Shown: positions 18,287-26,931, counted from the first letter of the stretch. The stretch is 64,000 nucleotides of DNA from JAAYLC01 sp035654795 (GCA_035654795.1 DASRWC010000047.1:1-64000); one strand, 5' to 3'. The notes: generated from the letters alone by a model not told the origin. A program made the numbers and translations.

Positions 18287-18615
18287 GTACATTTACAATT
18301 TTCTTAGTTTTAATTATGATAGTGGCCTTTTTGTTGGTCGTGGTGATAATGGTACAAAATCCAAAAGGAGGCGGATTATCTTCATCTTTTGGTGGTGGTG
18401 GCGGAGCACAAATTGGCGGCGTTCAGAAAACAGGAGACTTCCTTGATAAAAGTACCTGGACATTGGCTACCATTATGATTGCTCTCATTTTGTTATCTAA
18501 CATATTTATAATGGGAGGAAGAACAATTCAATCCAAGACCTTTGACGAAAGTGCAGTTCCTTCAGTTCCGGCCACAGAAACACCTGTACAGACAGGAGGC
18601 GACGCAGCTGAATAA
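18283..18615 (+). CDS. secG: Preprotein translocase subunit SecG
   Basis: 110 residues. Two transmembrane helices (about 3-22 and 58-77) flank the family signature VQNPKGGGLSSSFGGGGG. SecG is the small helper subunit of the SecYEG channel. Overlaps the preceding gene by four bases (ATGA) and is followed by the operon terminator. The C-terminal tail is short and rich in Pro, Thr and Glu. Confidence 0.95.
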   Translation: MSTFTIFLVLIMIVAFLLVVVIMVQNPKGGGLSSSFGGGGGAQIGGVQKTGDFLDKSTWTLATIMIALILLSNIFIMGGRTIQSKTFDESAVPSVPATETPVQTGGDAAE

Positions 18616-18638
18616 ATTATTACAGATATCAATTTTGA

Positions 18639-18666
18639 GCCGGTTCCAAAAAGAGCCGGCTTTTTT
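18639..18666 (+). terminator. Terminator of the miaB-secG operon
   Basis: GCCGG (18639-18643) / CCGGC (18656-18660) stem followed by six T. It separates the operon from groESL. Confidence 0.75.
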
Positions 18667-18791
18667 ATGTTTTTGGAAGAAATCTTTTTCCTATAACAGC
18701 ATTCATCTGAATTCCGAAAAATTCCATTCCATTATACACTTTTGAGCTACTACATTTTCTTTGTCACTCCTTTTCATTTCCGTTGAAAAAA

Positions 18792-18806
18792 ATGACAAGT
18801 TGGCAT
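18792..18806. promoter_or_regulatory. Imperfect palindrome upstream of the groES sigma-54 promoter
   Basis: ATGACAA-G-TTGGCAT; it differs from a perfect inverted repeat at one arm position and matches the miaB palindrome at 13 of 15 bases. Its centre is 39 bases upstream of the start of the sigma-54 element, and a further half-site-like TGACAA lies at 18824-18829. Placement suits an upstream activating site for a sigma-54 activator. Confidence 0.4.
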
Positions 18807-18837
18807 TTAGATTTTACAGAAGCTGACAAAAAACTGC

Positions 18838-18854
18838 TTGGCATACTTTCTGCA
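18838..18854 (+). promoter_or_regulatory. Sigma-54 type promoter of groESL
   Basis: TTGGCATACTTTCTGCA. The invariant GG (18840-18841) and GC (18852-18853) are exactly 10 bp apart, as in the sigma-54 consensus TTGGCAC-N5-TTGC(A/T). The GC lies 57 bases before the groES ATG. No CIRCE element is visible. Weak sigma-A-like elements (a one-mismatch CACTTTTG near 18737) could add basal transcription. Confidence 0.6.
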
Positions 18855-18910
18855 AAATAGGAGACCGAAACCAATAAATCATAAAGTTTAACTTTAAAAA
18901 AATAAAACAA

Positions 18911-19186
18911 ATGGCATTAAAAATTCAACCGCTTTCGGATAGGGTTTTAGTAGAGCCTCAGCAGGCCGAGACCAAAACTGCTTCAGGAATTTACATTCCG
19001 GATTCTGCAAAAGAAAAGCCACAGCAAGGAACAGTAGTGGCTGTAGGTAAAGGAAAAGAAGACCATAAAATGACTGTAAAAGTCGGAGACACTGTTCTGT
19101 ATGGAAAATATTCAGGAAGCGAATTAAAATTTGAAGGCAAAGACTATCTCATTATGAGAGAGGACGACATTTTGGCTATCATTTAA
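18911..19186 (+). CDS. groES: Co-chaperonin GroES
   Basis: 91 residues of the Cpn10 family, forming the heptameric lid on GroEL. Clear family start (IQPLSDRVLVEPQQAE) and mobile-loop region (TKTASGIYIPDSAKEKPQ), end GKDYLIMREDDILAII. Followed by groEL after 33 bases. The sigma-54 type promoter upstream suggests activator-dependent control. Confidence 0.98.
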   Translation: MALKIQPLSDRVLVEPQQAETKTASGIYIPDSAKEKPQQGTVVAVGKGKEDHKMTVKVGDTVLYGKYSGSELKFEGKDYLIMREDDILAII

Positions 19187-19219
19187 TTTTAAACTTACAC
19201 TCACACAAAAACCTATAAA

Positions 19220-20854
19220 ATGGCAAGAGAAATAAAATATGACTTAGAAGCACGCGACGGGATCCGAAGAGGAGTAGACGCGTTGGCAGATGCCGTAAAA
19301 GTAACTTTAGGACCAAAGGGAAGAAACGTAATTATCAGTAAATCTTTTGGTGCACCACAAGTAACCAAAGACGGGGTAACCGTTGCAAAAGAAATAGAGC
19401 TTGAAGACACCCTTGAAAACATGGGAGCTCAAATGGTTAAAGAAGTTGCCTCAAAGACCAATGATCTGGCGGGGGACGGAACCACAACTGCTACAGTTTT
19501 AGCACAAGCTATTGTAAAAGAAGGCCTTAAAAACGTAGCTGCAGGTGCAAATCCGATGGAATTAAAGAGAGGAATAGATAAAGCAGTTTCTGCTATTGTT
19601 GAAAACCTTGAGAAACAAACTACCAAAGTCGGAAACTCATCAGACATGATAAAGCAGGTAGCTTCTATTTCTGCAAATAATGATGAGATTATTGGTGAAT
19701 TAATTGCCAACGCTTTTGGAAAGGTAGGAAAAGAAGGTGTTATCACTGTGGAAGAAGCAAAAGGTACTGAAACCTATGTAGAAGTAGTGGAAGGTATGCA
19801 GTTTGACCGAGGATATCTTTCTCCTTATTTCGTGACTGACACTGAAAAAATGCAGACAGTATTGGAGAATCCATTAGTTCTTCTGTATGACAAAAAGATT
19901 TCTTCTATGAAAGATTTGCTTCCTGTGCTTGAGCCTGTGGCCCAACAAGGAAGATCTTTATTGATAATTGCCGAAGATGTTGATGGCGAAGCACTTGCTA
20001 CTCTTGTAGTAAACAAGTTGAGAGGTTCTCTGAAAATTGCAGCCGTAAAAGCTCCCGGATTTGGGGATCGAAGAAAAGCCATGCTTGAAGATATCGCTAT
20101 CCTTACAGGTGGAACCGTAATTGCGGAAGAAAGAGGATTCACTCTTGAAAATGCAACAATCGATATGCTTGGTTCGGCCGAGACAATTACTTTGGACAAA
20201 GACAATACGACCATAGTTAACGGTGCCGGAGATAAAGACAATATCAAAGGACGCGTGAATCAGATAAAAGCACAGATCGAGACCACCACAAGTGATTATG
20301 ATAAAGAAAAGCTACAAGAGAGACTTGCGAAATTGGCAGGCGGTGTTGCAGTTCTTTATGTAGGAGCCGCATCAGAAGTTGAGATGAAAGAGAAAAAAGA
20401 CAGAGTGGATGATGCGCTTCACGCTACCAGAGCTGCCGTAGAAGAAGGAATTGTAGCCGGTGGAGGAGTTGCTCTTGTTCGAGCCATTGAAACTTTAAAA
20501 AGCATAACTACAGACAGTCTAGACGAAACTACAGGTGTAAACATTGTAGCACGTGCCATAGAAGCTCCACTAAGAACCATTGTTCAAAACGCCGGAGGAG
20601 AGGGTTCTGTAGTCATCAATAAGGTTATGGAGGGCGAGAAGAATTTTGGTTACGATGCAAAATCTGAAAAATATGTAGATATGCTTGAAGCAGGCATTAT
20701 AGACCCGAAAAAAGTGACCCGAATTGCTCTTGAAAATGCTGCTTCTGTTGCAGGAATGATCTTGACGACAGAGTGTGCTTTGATCGAAATTAAAGAAGAG
20801 AATGCCGGAGGAATGCCGGGAGGAATGGGCGGAGGAATGCCCGGAATGATGTAG
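19220..20854 (+). CDS. groEL: Chaperonin GroEL
   Basis: 544 residues of the Hsp60 family; forms the double-ring folding chamber with GroES. Nucleotide-binding motifs TLGPKGRNV and GDGTTTATVLA (including the catalytic Asp) are intact, and the C-terminus is the Gly-Gly-Met tail (GGMPGGMGGGMPGMM). Two-gene operon with groES, closed by the terminator at 20877-20909. Confidence 0.98.
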   Translation: MAREIKYDLEARDGIRRGVDALADAVKVTLGPKGRNVIISKSFGAPQVTKDGVTVAKEIELEDTLENMGAQMVKEVASKTNDLAGDGTTTATVLAQAIVKEGLKNVAAGANPMELKRGIDKAVSAIVENLEKQTTKVGNSSDMIKQVASISANNDEIIGELIANAFGKVGKEGVITVEEAKGTETYVEVVEGMQFDRGYLSPYFVTDTEKMQTVLENPLVLLYDKKISSMKDLLPVLEPVAQQGRSLLIIAEDVDGEALATLVVNKLRGSLKIAAVKAPGFGDRRKAMLEDIAILTGGTVIAEERGFTLENATIDMLGSAETITLDKDNTTIVNGAGDKDNIKGRVNQIKAQIETTTSDYDKEKLQERLAKLAGGVAVLYVGAASEVEMKEKKDRVDDALHATRAAVEEGIVAGGGVALVRAIETLKSITTDSLDETTGVNIVARAIEAPLRTIVQNAGGEGSVVINKVMEGEKNFGYDAKSEKYVDMLEAGIIDPKKVTRIALENAASVAGMILTTECALIEIKEENAGGMPGGMGGGMPGMM

Positions 20855-20876
20855 ATTCCTTATATCAAATAAATGA

Positions 20877-20909
20877 AGCCTCGGGAAAAAAGATTCTCGA
20901 GGCTTTTTT
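20877..20909 (+). terminator. groESL terminator
   Basis: AGCCTCG (20877-20883) / CGAGGCT (20898-20904) stem followed by a T run. Confidence 0.85.
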
Positions 20910-20913
20910 AAAA

Positions 20914-20941
20914 AAACCCTAGATTTTATCCTTCAGGGTTT
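20914..20941 (-). terminator. Terminator of the small lipoprotein gene
   Basis: AAACCCT / AGGGTTT stem; on the minus strand a T run follows. It lies 20 bases after the stop of the minus-strand lipoprotein gene and back to back with the groESL terminator. Confidence 0.7.
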
Positions 20942-20961
20942 AAAAAACTTAACGTCCGGGA

Positions 20962-21378
20962 CTACATTCTTTTGAAAATAAACAACCCTGAAATGCCACT
21001 TTCATTAAACTTTAGCTTCAATGTTGATTTGTCCAGAGTAACAATATCAAAAGTTGAAGTAGTAGAATCGAATCCGGTGACGGTTAATTTATCTCCATTT
21101 CTTTCCCATCTTCCTTCGTCCGAATACATTTCGCAGTCGCTGTCATAATCAACTGATTTGATCACACCATTTCCTAAAAATTCTAAATAATCTTTCTTTG
21201 AAGGACAATCGTGAGTATAAGGCTGGGTGATCTCTTCACCATTCATTATTCCTCCTACCCTGTCAAAGGCCCATTTCCCGACAATCCCGTCGGCACCACC
21301 ATCATCATCCTTGCTACAGCTTGAGAAAGTTAAGGCAGAAGCTGAGACAACCATGAATAAAAACAAAACTCTTTTCAT
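20962..21378 (-). CDS. Lipocalin-like lipoprotein
   Basis: 138 residues. The signal peptide ends in a lipobox with Cys21 (TFSSC), followed by SKDDDGG. Acidic residues right after the lipidated Cys resemble the lipoprotein export signal that sends Bacteroidota lipoproteins to the cell surface. The mature part begins with GIVGKWAFDRV and has short strands such as GRWERNGDKLTVTG, the look of the lipocalin-like domain of small secreted Bacteroidota proteins. Ligand unknown. It stands alone between groEL and a divergent LuxE-type gene. Confidence 0.75.
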   Translation of the reverse strand: MKRVLFLFMVVSASALTFSSCSKDDDGGADGIVGKWAFDRVGGIMNGEEITQPYTHDCPSKKDYLEFLGNGVIKSVDYDSDCEMYSDEGRWERNGDKLTVTGFDSTTSTFDIVTLDKSTLKLKFNESGISGLFIFKRM

Positions 21379-21537
21379 AATTAAAATTTAATATTGATTT
21401 AACACTTCAAAGGAAAGATAAATTCTTTTAATACGGAAAAAAGATGAAAGCTTTTTTTGTTAGAACTTCAATTGCCATCTTAAAGTTTTCCGCTTAATAC
21501 GATTTTTTTTAAATTATAATCAGTCATCCCTTCAAAC

Positions 21538-21565
21538 TAACTTTGCAATAGTCTTATTATCTTTG
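21538..21565 (+). promoter_or_regulatory. Two tandem -7 elements before the LuxE-type gene
   Basis: TAACTTTG (21538-21545) and TATCTTTG (21558-21565) both match TAnnTTTG exactly. The second ends four bases before the ATG at 21570, so its transcript would be leaderless; the first would give a leader of about 20 bases. Confidence 0.5.
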
Positions 21566-21569
21566 TGAA

Positions 21570-22556
21570 ATGACAAATAGCCCCTTTGTAGACAGCATTT
21601 TTGAAATTTCTACAGACGAAGAATTCAGGGAGATGTGCTTGAAAATATTTAATTTTCAATACACGAATCTTCCTGTGTACCGGAAATTTTGCGACTTGCT
21701 TTCTATCAATGTATCCAGGATCAGACACGAAGCAGAAATTCCGTTTTTACCTATTCAATTTTTCAAAACACACAAAATAGTTTCTGCCGGCGCTTCTTCC
21801 AATATTGTTTTTACTAGTAGCGGCACGACCGGTCAGATCACCAGTCGGCATTATGTGGCTGACATCACTCTTTATGAGAGGGCCTTTCTTTCCATTTTTC
21901 ATCAATTCTACGGAGATCCTCGGGAATATATATTTTTGGCTTTACTTCCTTCTTATCTGGAACGGGAAGGATCTTCGTTAATTTATATGGTTCAAAAACT
22001 TATAGAAAAAAGTGGTCACGAGGAGAGCGGTTTCTATTTGCATAATTTAAAAGAACTCAGCCACAAGCTTAGGGAATTAGATTCGAGCGGCAAAAAAATT
22101 ATTCTCTTAGGCGTCTCTTATGCACTGCTCGATTTAATAGAAGAGCAAAAATTTTCTTTACAAAACACCATTGTCATGGAAACCGGCGGAATGAAAGGCA
22201 AACGCAAAGAAATGGTAAAAGAAGAACTGCATGCAATTTTAAGAGAAGGATTTGGAGTGCCTGCCATTCATAGTGAGTATGGCATGACTGAACTCCTATC
22301 GCAAGCTTATTCTAATGGTGGAGGGATTTTTGGGTGCCCACCGTGGATGAAGATCCTTACAAGAGATCCCGAAGATCCCTTGACTTTGATAAAAGGAAAA
22401 ACCGGAGGAATAAATGTTATCGATCTGGCTAATATAAATTCCTGTTCTTTTATTGCTACTCAGGATCTCGGGGTTGTTTATCCCGACAATTCATTTGAAA
22501 TCAAAGGACGCTTCGACAATAGCGATATCCGAGGGTGCAACTTGATGGTTCTTTAG
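21570..22556 (+). CDS. LuxE/PaaK family acyl-protein synthetase-like protein
   Basis: 328 residues of the adenylate-forming LuxE family (acyl-protein synthetase). The phosphate-binding motif FTSSGTTGQITSRH is clear, as are METGGMKGKRKE and HSEYGMTELLSQAY, which match the adenylation-domain core. In luminous bacteria LuxE activates fatty acids for LuxC; there is no luxC, luxD or luciferase gene here, so the substrate is unknown. Many flavobacteria carry it as a lone gene. Followed by a bidirectional terminator and the convergent tyrS. Confidence 0.85.
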   Translation: MTNSPFVDSIFEISTDEEFREMCLKIFNFQYTNLPVYRKFCDLLSINVSRIRHEAEIPFLPIQFFKTHKIVSAGASSNIVFTSSGTTGQITSRHYVADITLYERAFLSIFHQFYGDPREYIFLALLPSYLEREGSSLIYMVQKLIEKSGHEESGFYLHNLKELSHKLRELDSSGKKIILLGVSYALLDLIEEQKFSLQNTIVMETGGMKGKRKEMVKEELHAILREGFGVPAIHSEYGMTELLSQAYSNGGGIFGCPPWMKILTRDPEDPLTLIKGKTGGINVIDLANINSCSFIATQDLGVVYPDNSFEIKGRFDNSDIRGCNLMVL

Positions 22557-22659
22557 AAAAACTTTAACTTTTACTTTCTGTAAGTAATCAAGGGGTAATA
22601 CGACAAAAGCAATGTGAAAGAGTGATGATTTTTCATAATTTGGTTGGTTAGTTAGTAGG

Positions 22660-22684
22660 AAAATCCCCGTGAAAAGCGGGGATT
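22660..22684. terminator. Bidirectional terminator between LuxE-type gene and tyrS
   Basis: AAATCCCCG (22660-22668) / CGGGGATTT (22676-22684), with a T run on both strands. Serves the two convergent genes. Confidence 0.8.
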
Positions 22685-22707
22685 TTCTGATTTTAGAGCG
22701 AAGAGAT

Positions 22708-24003
22708 TTACCTGAACCGTATGATATAATAGTTTTTCTTTCCCCGTTGCAACAACACAAACTGATTGTTGATCAGATCTTTCCCGGTTATGATATATCC
22801 TTCGGATATTTTTTCTCTATTAAGTGAAATGGAATTTTCTTTTAGTGCGCGACGTGCTTCTCCATTGGATTTTAAGAAATTGGATTTTTCACCCAAGGCG
22901 GCAATGATATCCAAACCCTTTTCCAGCTCTTCCATTTTTAAATCCACTTTTGGAACTCCGTCAAATATTTCCAAAAACATTTTCTCATCAAGCATTTGGA
23001 GATCTTCTGCAGTGGACTGTCCAAATAAAATTTGAGAAGCCTTTTCTGCTTTCAAATACTCCTCCTTGCCATGCACGATAACTGTGATTTCCTCTGCAAG
23101 TCTCTTTTGAAGCACCCTTAAATGCGGAGCGGCCTTATGCTCAGTTATCAATTCCTCAATCACCTCTTTGTCAAGAAAAGTGAATACTTTAATATAACGT
23201 TCGGCATCTTCATCAGCGGTATTTAACCAGTACTGAAAAAATTTATAAGGCGATGTCCTTTCCGGATCCAGCCATACATTACCTCCTTCTGTTTTTCCAA
23301 ATTTGGTCCCATCGCTTTTTGTAATCAATGGACACGTTAAGGCATATCCTTTTCCGCCTTCTACTCGACGAATCAATTCAGTTCCGGTAGTAATATTCCC
23401 CCATTGGTCACTTCCTCCCATTTGGAAAGTACAATTTAGCGTTTGATACAAGTGAAGAAAATCATATCCTTGGATTAACTGATAGCTGAACTCGGTGAAC
23501 GACAACCCCTCAGAATGTTCTCCACTTAGACGCGTTTTGACAGAGTCTTTTGCCATCATGTAGTTCACCGTTATATGCTTTCCTATAACTCGGATAAATT
23601 CAAGAAATGAGAAATCCTTCATCCAGTCATAGTTATTCACCATAACCGCTCCATTTGGGTTGGATTCTGAGAAATCCAGAAACCGCGATAATTGCGCTTG
23701 GATTCCATTTTGGTTCTTTTTCAGTGTTTCCTCATCCAGAAGGTTTCTTTCAGCACTTTTCATAGAAGGATCTCCAATCATTCCGGTGGCCCCTCCTACC
23801 AATACCACAGGCTTATGACCGTGACGCTGAAAATGTGCAAGTAACAAGATAGGAACTAAGTGTCCGATATGCAGTGAATCAGCGGTGGGATCAAACCCTA
23901 CATAGGCCGTTCTCATAGATTCATCGAGGTGATTTCCTGTCTCGGGCATAATATCATTGATCATACCTCGCCACTGCAGCTCTTCAACAAATTTATTTTG
24001 CAT
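22708..24003 (-). CDS. tyrS: Tyrosyl-tRNA synthetase
   Basis: 431-residue class I synthetase. HIGH motif in DSLHIGHLVPIL and the KMSKS-like loop KFGKTEGG mark the catalytic domain; the C-terminal S4-type RNA-binding domain begins near residue 365. Charges tRNA-Tyr. Single gene with its own promoter at 24021-24028 and a bidirectional terminator after it. Confidence 0.97.
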   Translation of the reverse strand: MQNKFVEELQWRGMINDIMPETGNHLDESMRTAYVGFDPTADSLHIGHLVPILLLAHFQRHGHKPVVLVGGATGMIGDPSMKSAERNLLDEETLKKNQNGIQAQLSRFLDFSESNPNGAVMVNNYDWMKDFSFLEFIRVIGKHITVNYMMAKDSVKTRLSGEHSEGLSFTEFSYQLIQGYDFLHLYQTLNCTFQMGGSDQWGNITTGTELIRRVEGGKGYALTCPLITKSDGTKFGKTEGGNVWLDPERTSPYKFFQYWLNTADEDAERYIKVFTFLDKEVIEELITEHKAAPHLRVLQKRLAEEITVIVHGKEEYLKAEKASQILFGQSTAEDLQMLDEKMFLEIFDGVPKVDLKMEELEKGLDIIAALGEKSNFLKSNGEARRALKENSISLNREKISEGYIITGKDLINNQFVLLQRGKKNYYIIRFR

Positions 24004-24020
24004 TTTTCATAAAATTTGGG

Positions 24021-24028
24021 CAAAGATA
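24021..24028 (-). promoter_or_regulatory. -7 element for tyrS
   Basis: TATCTTTG on the minus strand, an exact TAnnTTTG match ending 17 bases before the tyrS ATG. Confidence 0.5.
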
Positions 24029-24171
24029 AGTTTCTCATATTGAAATTTGAAATGAAGAGAAAGGATTCCATCAATCATTCTTTCAGTTCCTCTGACCGGG
24101 CATTTCCTTCTCCAATAATAATTTAAGAATCAGAAGTCGACTAAACTTTATAATGTAGTATTTTCGCCCTT

Positions 24172-25167
24172 ATGATACTAGTGACAGGCGGGACAGGTTT
24201 GGTGGGGAGCCATTTGCTTTATTTTCTTCTGAAAGCAAAATATCAAGTGCGCGCCATCTACAGAACAAAGAGCAGTCTGGAGAAAGTCAAATCTATCTTT
24301 GAGCTTTATTCCAAAGATGGTGCTATTCTCTTTGACTCAATAGAATGGTTGCAAGCAGACATCACAGACATTCCGGCCTTAGAAAGAGTTTTTGAGGGCA
24401 TTACTGAAGTGTATCATTGTGCGGCTATGGTTAATTTTAATCCTTCAAAATACCATCTTTTAAAAAAGGTGAATATTGAAGGCACTGCCAATATTGTAAA
24501 TCTTTGTTTGCATTTTGGAATTAAAAAATTATGCTTTGTAAGCTCCATTGCCACCCTCTCTAAAAAGCCTAAACAGGAATCTATAGACGAAAGCAGCTTC
24601 TGGAATCCGGATGAGAAAAACAGTGTTTATGCCATCAGCAAATATGGAGCTGAAATGGAAGTATGGCGAGGAACACAAGAAGGCTTGGATGCAGTGATAG
24701 TGAATCCCGGAGTGATTCTTGGCGTTTCTCCGCACAAAGATGCAAGCAGTCAAATAGTCAATGTAGCAAAAAAAGGTTTAAATTTTTATCCTTCGGGCAT
24801 TATAGGTACTGTTGATGTAAGGGATGTTGCGCAGATTATGATCAGGCTGATGGACGCTTCCATTGTCAATGAGCGATACGTCTTAGTTTCGTCCAATATC
24901 CCAATCAAAAAACTGCTCTCTGAAATAAGTCTGCTCTCGGGAAATAAGCCTCCCAAGTATCGTTTATCCCGATTTTTAATGGAAATTATCAGCAGTCTTG
25001 ACAGTCTTTCTCACTTCTTATTTAGAACCCGTAGAAAACTTCCCAAAGATCTTGTTCGATCCATGTTCTCCACAACTACTTATAATTCTTCTAAAATAAT
25101 AAAAGCGCTCAACTACAACTTTATCCCTATCTCAGATACGTTGCGCATGCTTTTTAAGAACCGGTAG
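24172..25167 (+). CDS. NAD(P)-dependent epimerase/dehydratase (extended SDR)
   Basis: 331 residues. Rossmann motif VTGGTGLVGSHLLYFLL at the N-terminus and the catalytic YAISK (Tyr and Lys separated by three residues) near residue 150 define an extended short-chain dehydrogenase. Sugar-nucleotide epimerases, dihydroflavonol reductases and hydroxysteroid dehydrogenases all share this fold; substrate cannot be told. Ends overlap the convergent DUF4296 gene by 14 bases. Confidence 0.85.
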   Translation: MILVTGGTGLVGSHLLYFLLKAKYQVRAIYRTKSSLEKVKSIFELYSKDGAILFDSIEWLQADITDIPALERVFEGITEVYHCAAMVNFNPSKYHLLKKVNIEGTANIVNLCLHFGIKKLCFVSSIATLSKKPKQESIDESSFWNPDEKNSVYAISKYGAEMEVWRGTQEGLDAVIVNPGVILGVSPHKDASSQIVNVAKKGLNFYPSGIIGTVDVRDVAQIMIRLMDASIVNERYVLVSSNIPIKKLLSEISLLSGNKPPKYRLSRFLMEIISSLDSLSHFLFRTRRKLPKDLVRSMFSTTTYNSSKIIKALNYNFIPISDTLRMLFKNR

Positions 25168-25594
25168 AACCTGCTTTTTGAGCTGTTCTTTCTAGAAATC
25201 GTTTAGCTTTTATTTCTTGATCCACTATGCTGTCTTGAAGTTGTTGTTCCACTTCACGGGCACTGTCATAATCGCGCTCCATTTCACTTAGGCGGTTTTG
25301 TACTTCTTCAAAAATTTCTATATAAGAATTTATATCTGCTGCATAATAATCATTACTCTTTAAAAATTGAAGACTGTCAATCTGATATTTGGCATATATA
25401 AGAGAATCCAGCTTTACATTTTGTCCCAAGACGTTTTTATTTCCCACGCCACGCGCAGCGGTGGCTAAATAGCTTTCAGTAAGTATGTCCACCATTTTTT
25501 CTTTTGGAATGAGATCTGTCGGCTTCTCCGGGCGTTGTACATTTTGGCAGGAAAAAAAGCTGCCGACCAATAATAACAATATTATCCTTTTCAT
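25154..25594 (-). CDS. DUF4296 lipoprotein
   Basis: 146 residues. Lipoprotein signal ending GSFFSC (Cys16), then a helical, charged body (KMVDILTESYLA, SYIEIFEEVQNRLSEMERDYD). This is the DUF4296 pattern; function unknown. The start overlaps the pyrC stop by four bases, so it is the last gene of the operon glycosyltransferase-pyrC-DUF4296, a grouping common in flavobacteria. Confidence 0.85.
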   Translation of the reverse strand: MKRIILLLLVGSFFSCQNVQRPEKPTDLIPKEKMVDILTESYLATAARGVGNKNVLGQNVKLDSLIYAKYQIDSLQFLKSNDYYAADINSYIEIFEEVQNRLSEMERDYDSAREVEQQLQDSIVDQEIKAKRFLERTAQKAGSTGS

Positions 25595-26931
25595 ACTCTA
25601 AATTCCAATCGTTCCGCATTTCCTTTATGCTGAAGTTTTCCATTTGCATATACCAGAACCCCGTTCACAATGGTGTGAGTGACTTTGGATTTGAAATTGA
25701 GTCCTTCTAGAGGAGACCATCCGCATTTATAGAGGATATTTTCTCTTTTTACTTTCCATGGGAAGTTGAGATCAATCAAAACAAGATCTGCCTTATATCC
25801 TTCACGAATAAATCCTCTATCTTTTATCCTAAACAGAATTGCAGGGTTGTGTGCGAATTTTTCAACTATTTTTTCCAAACTTATTTTTCCTTGATGATAC
25901 ATTTCCAGCAGCGTTACCAATGCATGTTGCACCATAGGCGCTCCGGAAGGTGCATTTAAGTAATTTTCTTCTTTTTCTTCTACGGTGTGTGGAGCATGAT
26001 CGGTAGCTATCACATCAATCCGGCCATCAAGCAAAGCTTTTAGCAATCCTTCCCTGTCTTTGGATGTTTTTACCGCCGGATTCCATTTGATCTTGGTTCC
26101 TTTTGTAGCGTAATCTTCATCAGAAAACCATAGGTGATGCACACAAACCTCAGCAGTAATTTTCTTTTCTGCAAGCGGTTTTTTATTTTCAAAAAGATGG
26201 GTTTCTTTCTCTGTAGAAACATGAAAAACGTGAAGACGAGCTCCTGTTTTCTTTGCCAAAGCTACTGCGCGAGAAGATGAAATATAGCATGCTTCCTCAC
26301 TTCTTATCTCAGGATGCATAGCAATAGGAATTGCATCTCCATATTTGGCAATCGCTTTTTGAAGGTTGTTTTTTATGGTGACCTCATCTTCGCAATGAGC
26401 AGATATTAGTAGGGTTGTTTTAGAAAAAATCTCTTCCAGTACTTTCGGATCATCTACCAGCATATTGCCTGTAGAAGAACCGAGAAACAATTTTAGCCCC
26501 GCAACCTTAGCAGGATCCACTTTTAAAATTTCCTCAAGATTGTCATTTGTTCCGCCAAACATAAAGGAATAGTTTGCCCATGAAGTTTTGGCGGCTATAG
26601 CAAATTTTTCTTCTAATAAATCTATAGTTGTGGCCTGTGGAACTGTGTTTGGCATTTCAATAAAAGAAGTGATTCCCCCTGCCACTGCCGCCGCCGATTC
26701 TGACAGTATATCTGCCTTATGCGTTAGTCCCGGCTCCCTAAAATGTACTTGGTCATCAATCATTCCCGGCATCAGGTATAATCCATCTGCATCAATAATT
26801 TTAGTATCCACAGATTTTACACTTATTGAAGGAGCTATTTCTTCAATGCGTCCATCAACAACCATCACATCATTTTGCGCAATCTTCCCCTCGTTTACCA
26901 GATGCGCATTTTTTATTAAAATGGAATTCAT
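25591..26931 (-). CDS. pyrC: Dihydroorotase
   Basis: 446-residue amidohydrolase, cyclising carbamoyl-aspartate to dihydroorotate in pyrimidine synthesis. Visible metal and active-site motifs: FREPG (66-70), the bridging Lys147 in GLKLFLG, HCEDE, HVFHVST and TDHAPH. The first His of the usual HxH pair is Gln (DDQVH, Q61, H63). That substitution occurs in other Bacteroidota enzymes as far as I recall, so the enzyme is probably active. Other explanation: a hydantoinase-type relative, less likely given the motifs. Follows the glycosyltransferase by 31 bases. Confidence 0.92.
   Translation of the reverse strand: MNSILIKNAHLVNEGKIAQNDVMVVDGRIEEIAPSISVKSVDTKIIDADGLYLMPGMIDDQVHFREPGLTHKADILSESAAAVAGGITSFIEMPNTVPQATTIDLLEEKFAIAAKTSWANYSFMFGGTNDNLEEILKVDPAKVAGLKLFLGSSTGNMLVDDPKVLEEIFSKTTLLISAHCEDEVTIKNNLQKAIAKYGDAIPIAMHPEIRSEEACYISSSRAVALAKKTGARLHVFHVSTEKETHLFENKKPLAEKKITAEVCVHHLWFSDEDYATKGTKIKWNPAVKTSKDREGLLKALLDGRIDVIATDHAPHTVEEKEENYLNAPSGAPMVQHALVTLLEMYHQGKISLEKIVEKFAHNPAILFRIKDRGFIREGYKADLVLIDLNFPWKVKRENILYKCGWSPLEGLNFKSKVTHTIVNGVLVYANGKLQHKGNAERLEFRV

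Noticed and set aside
20333..20350. TTGGCAGGCGGTGTTGCA as a second sigma-54 promoter
   Set aside because: GG and GC are 11 bp apart, not 10, and the site is inside groEL.
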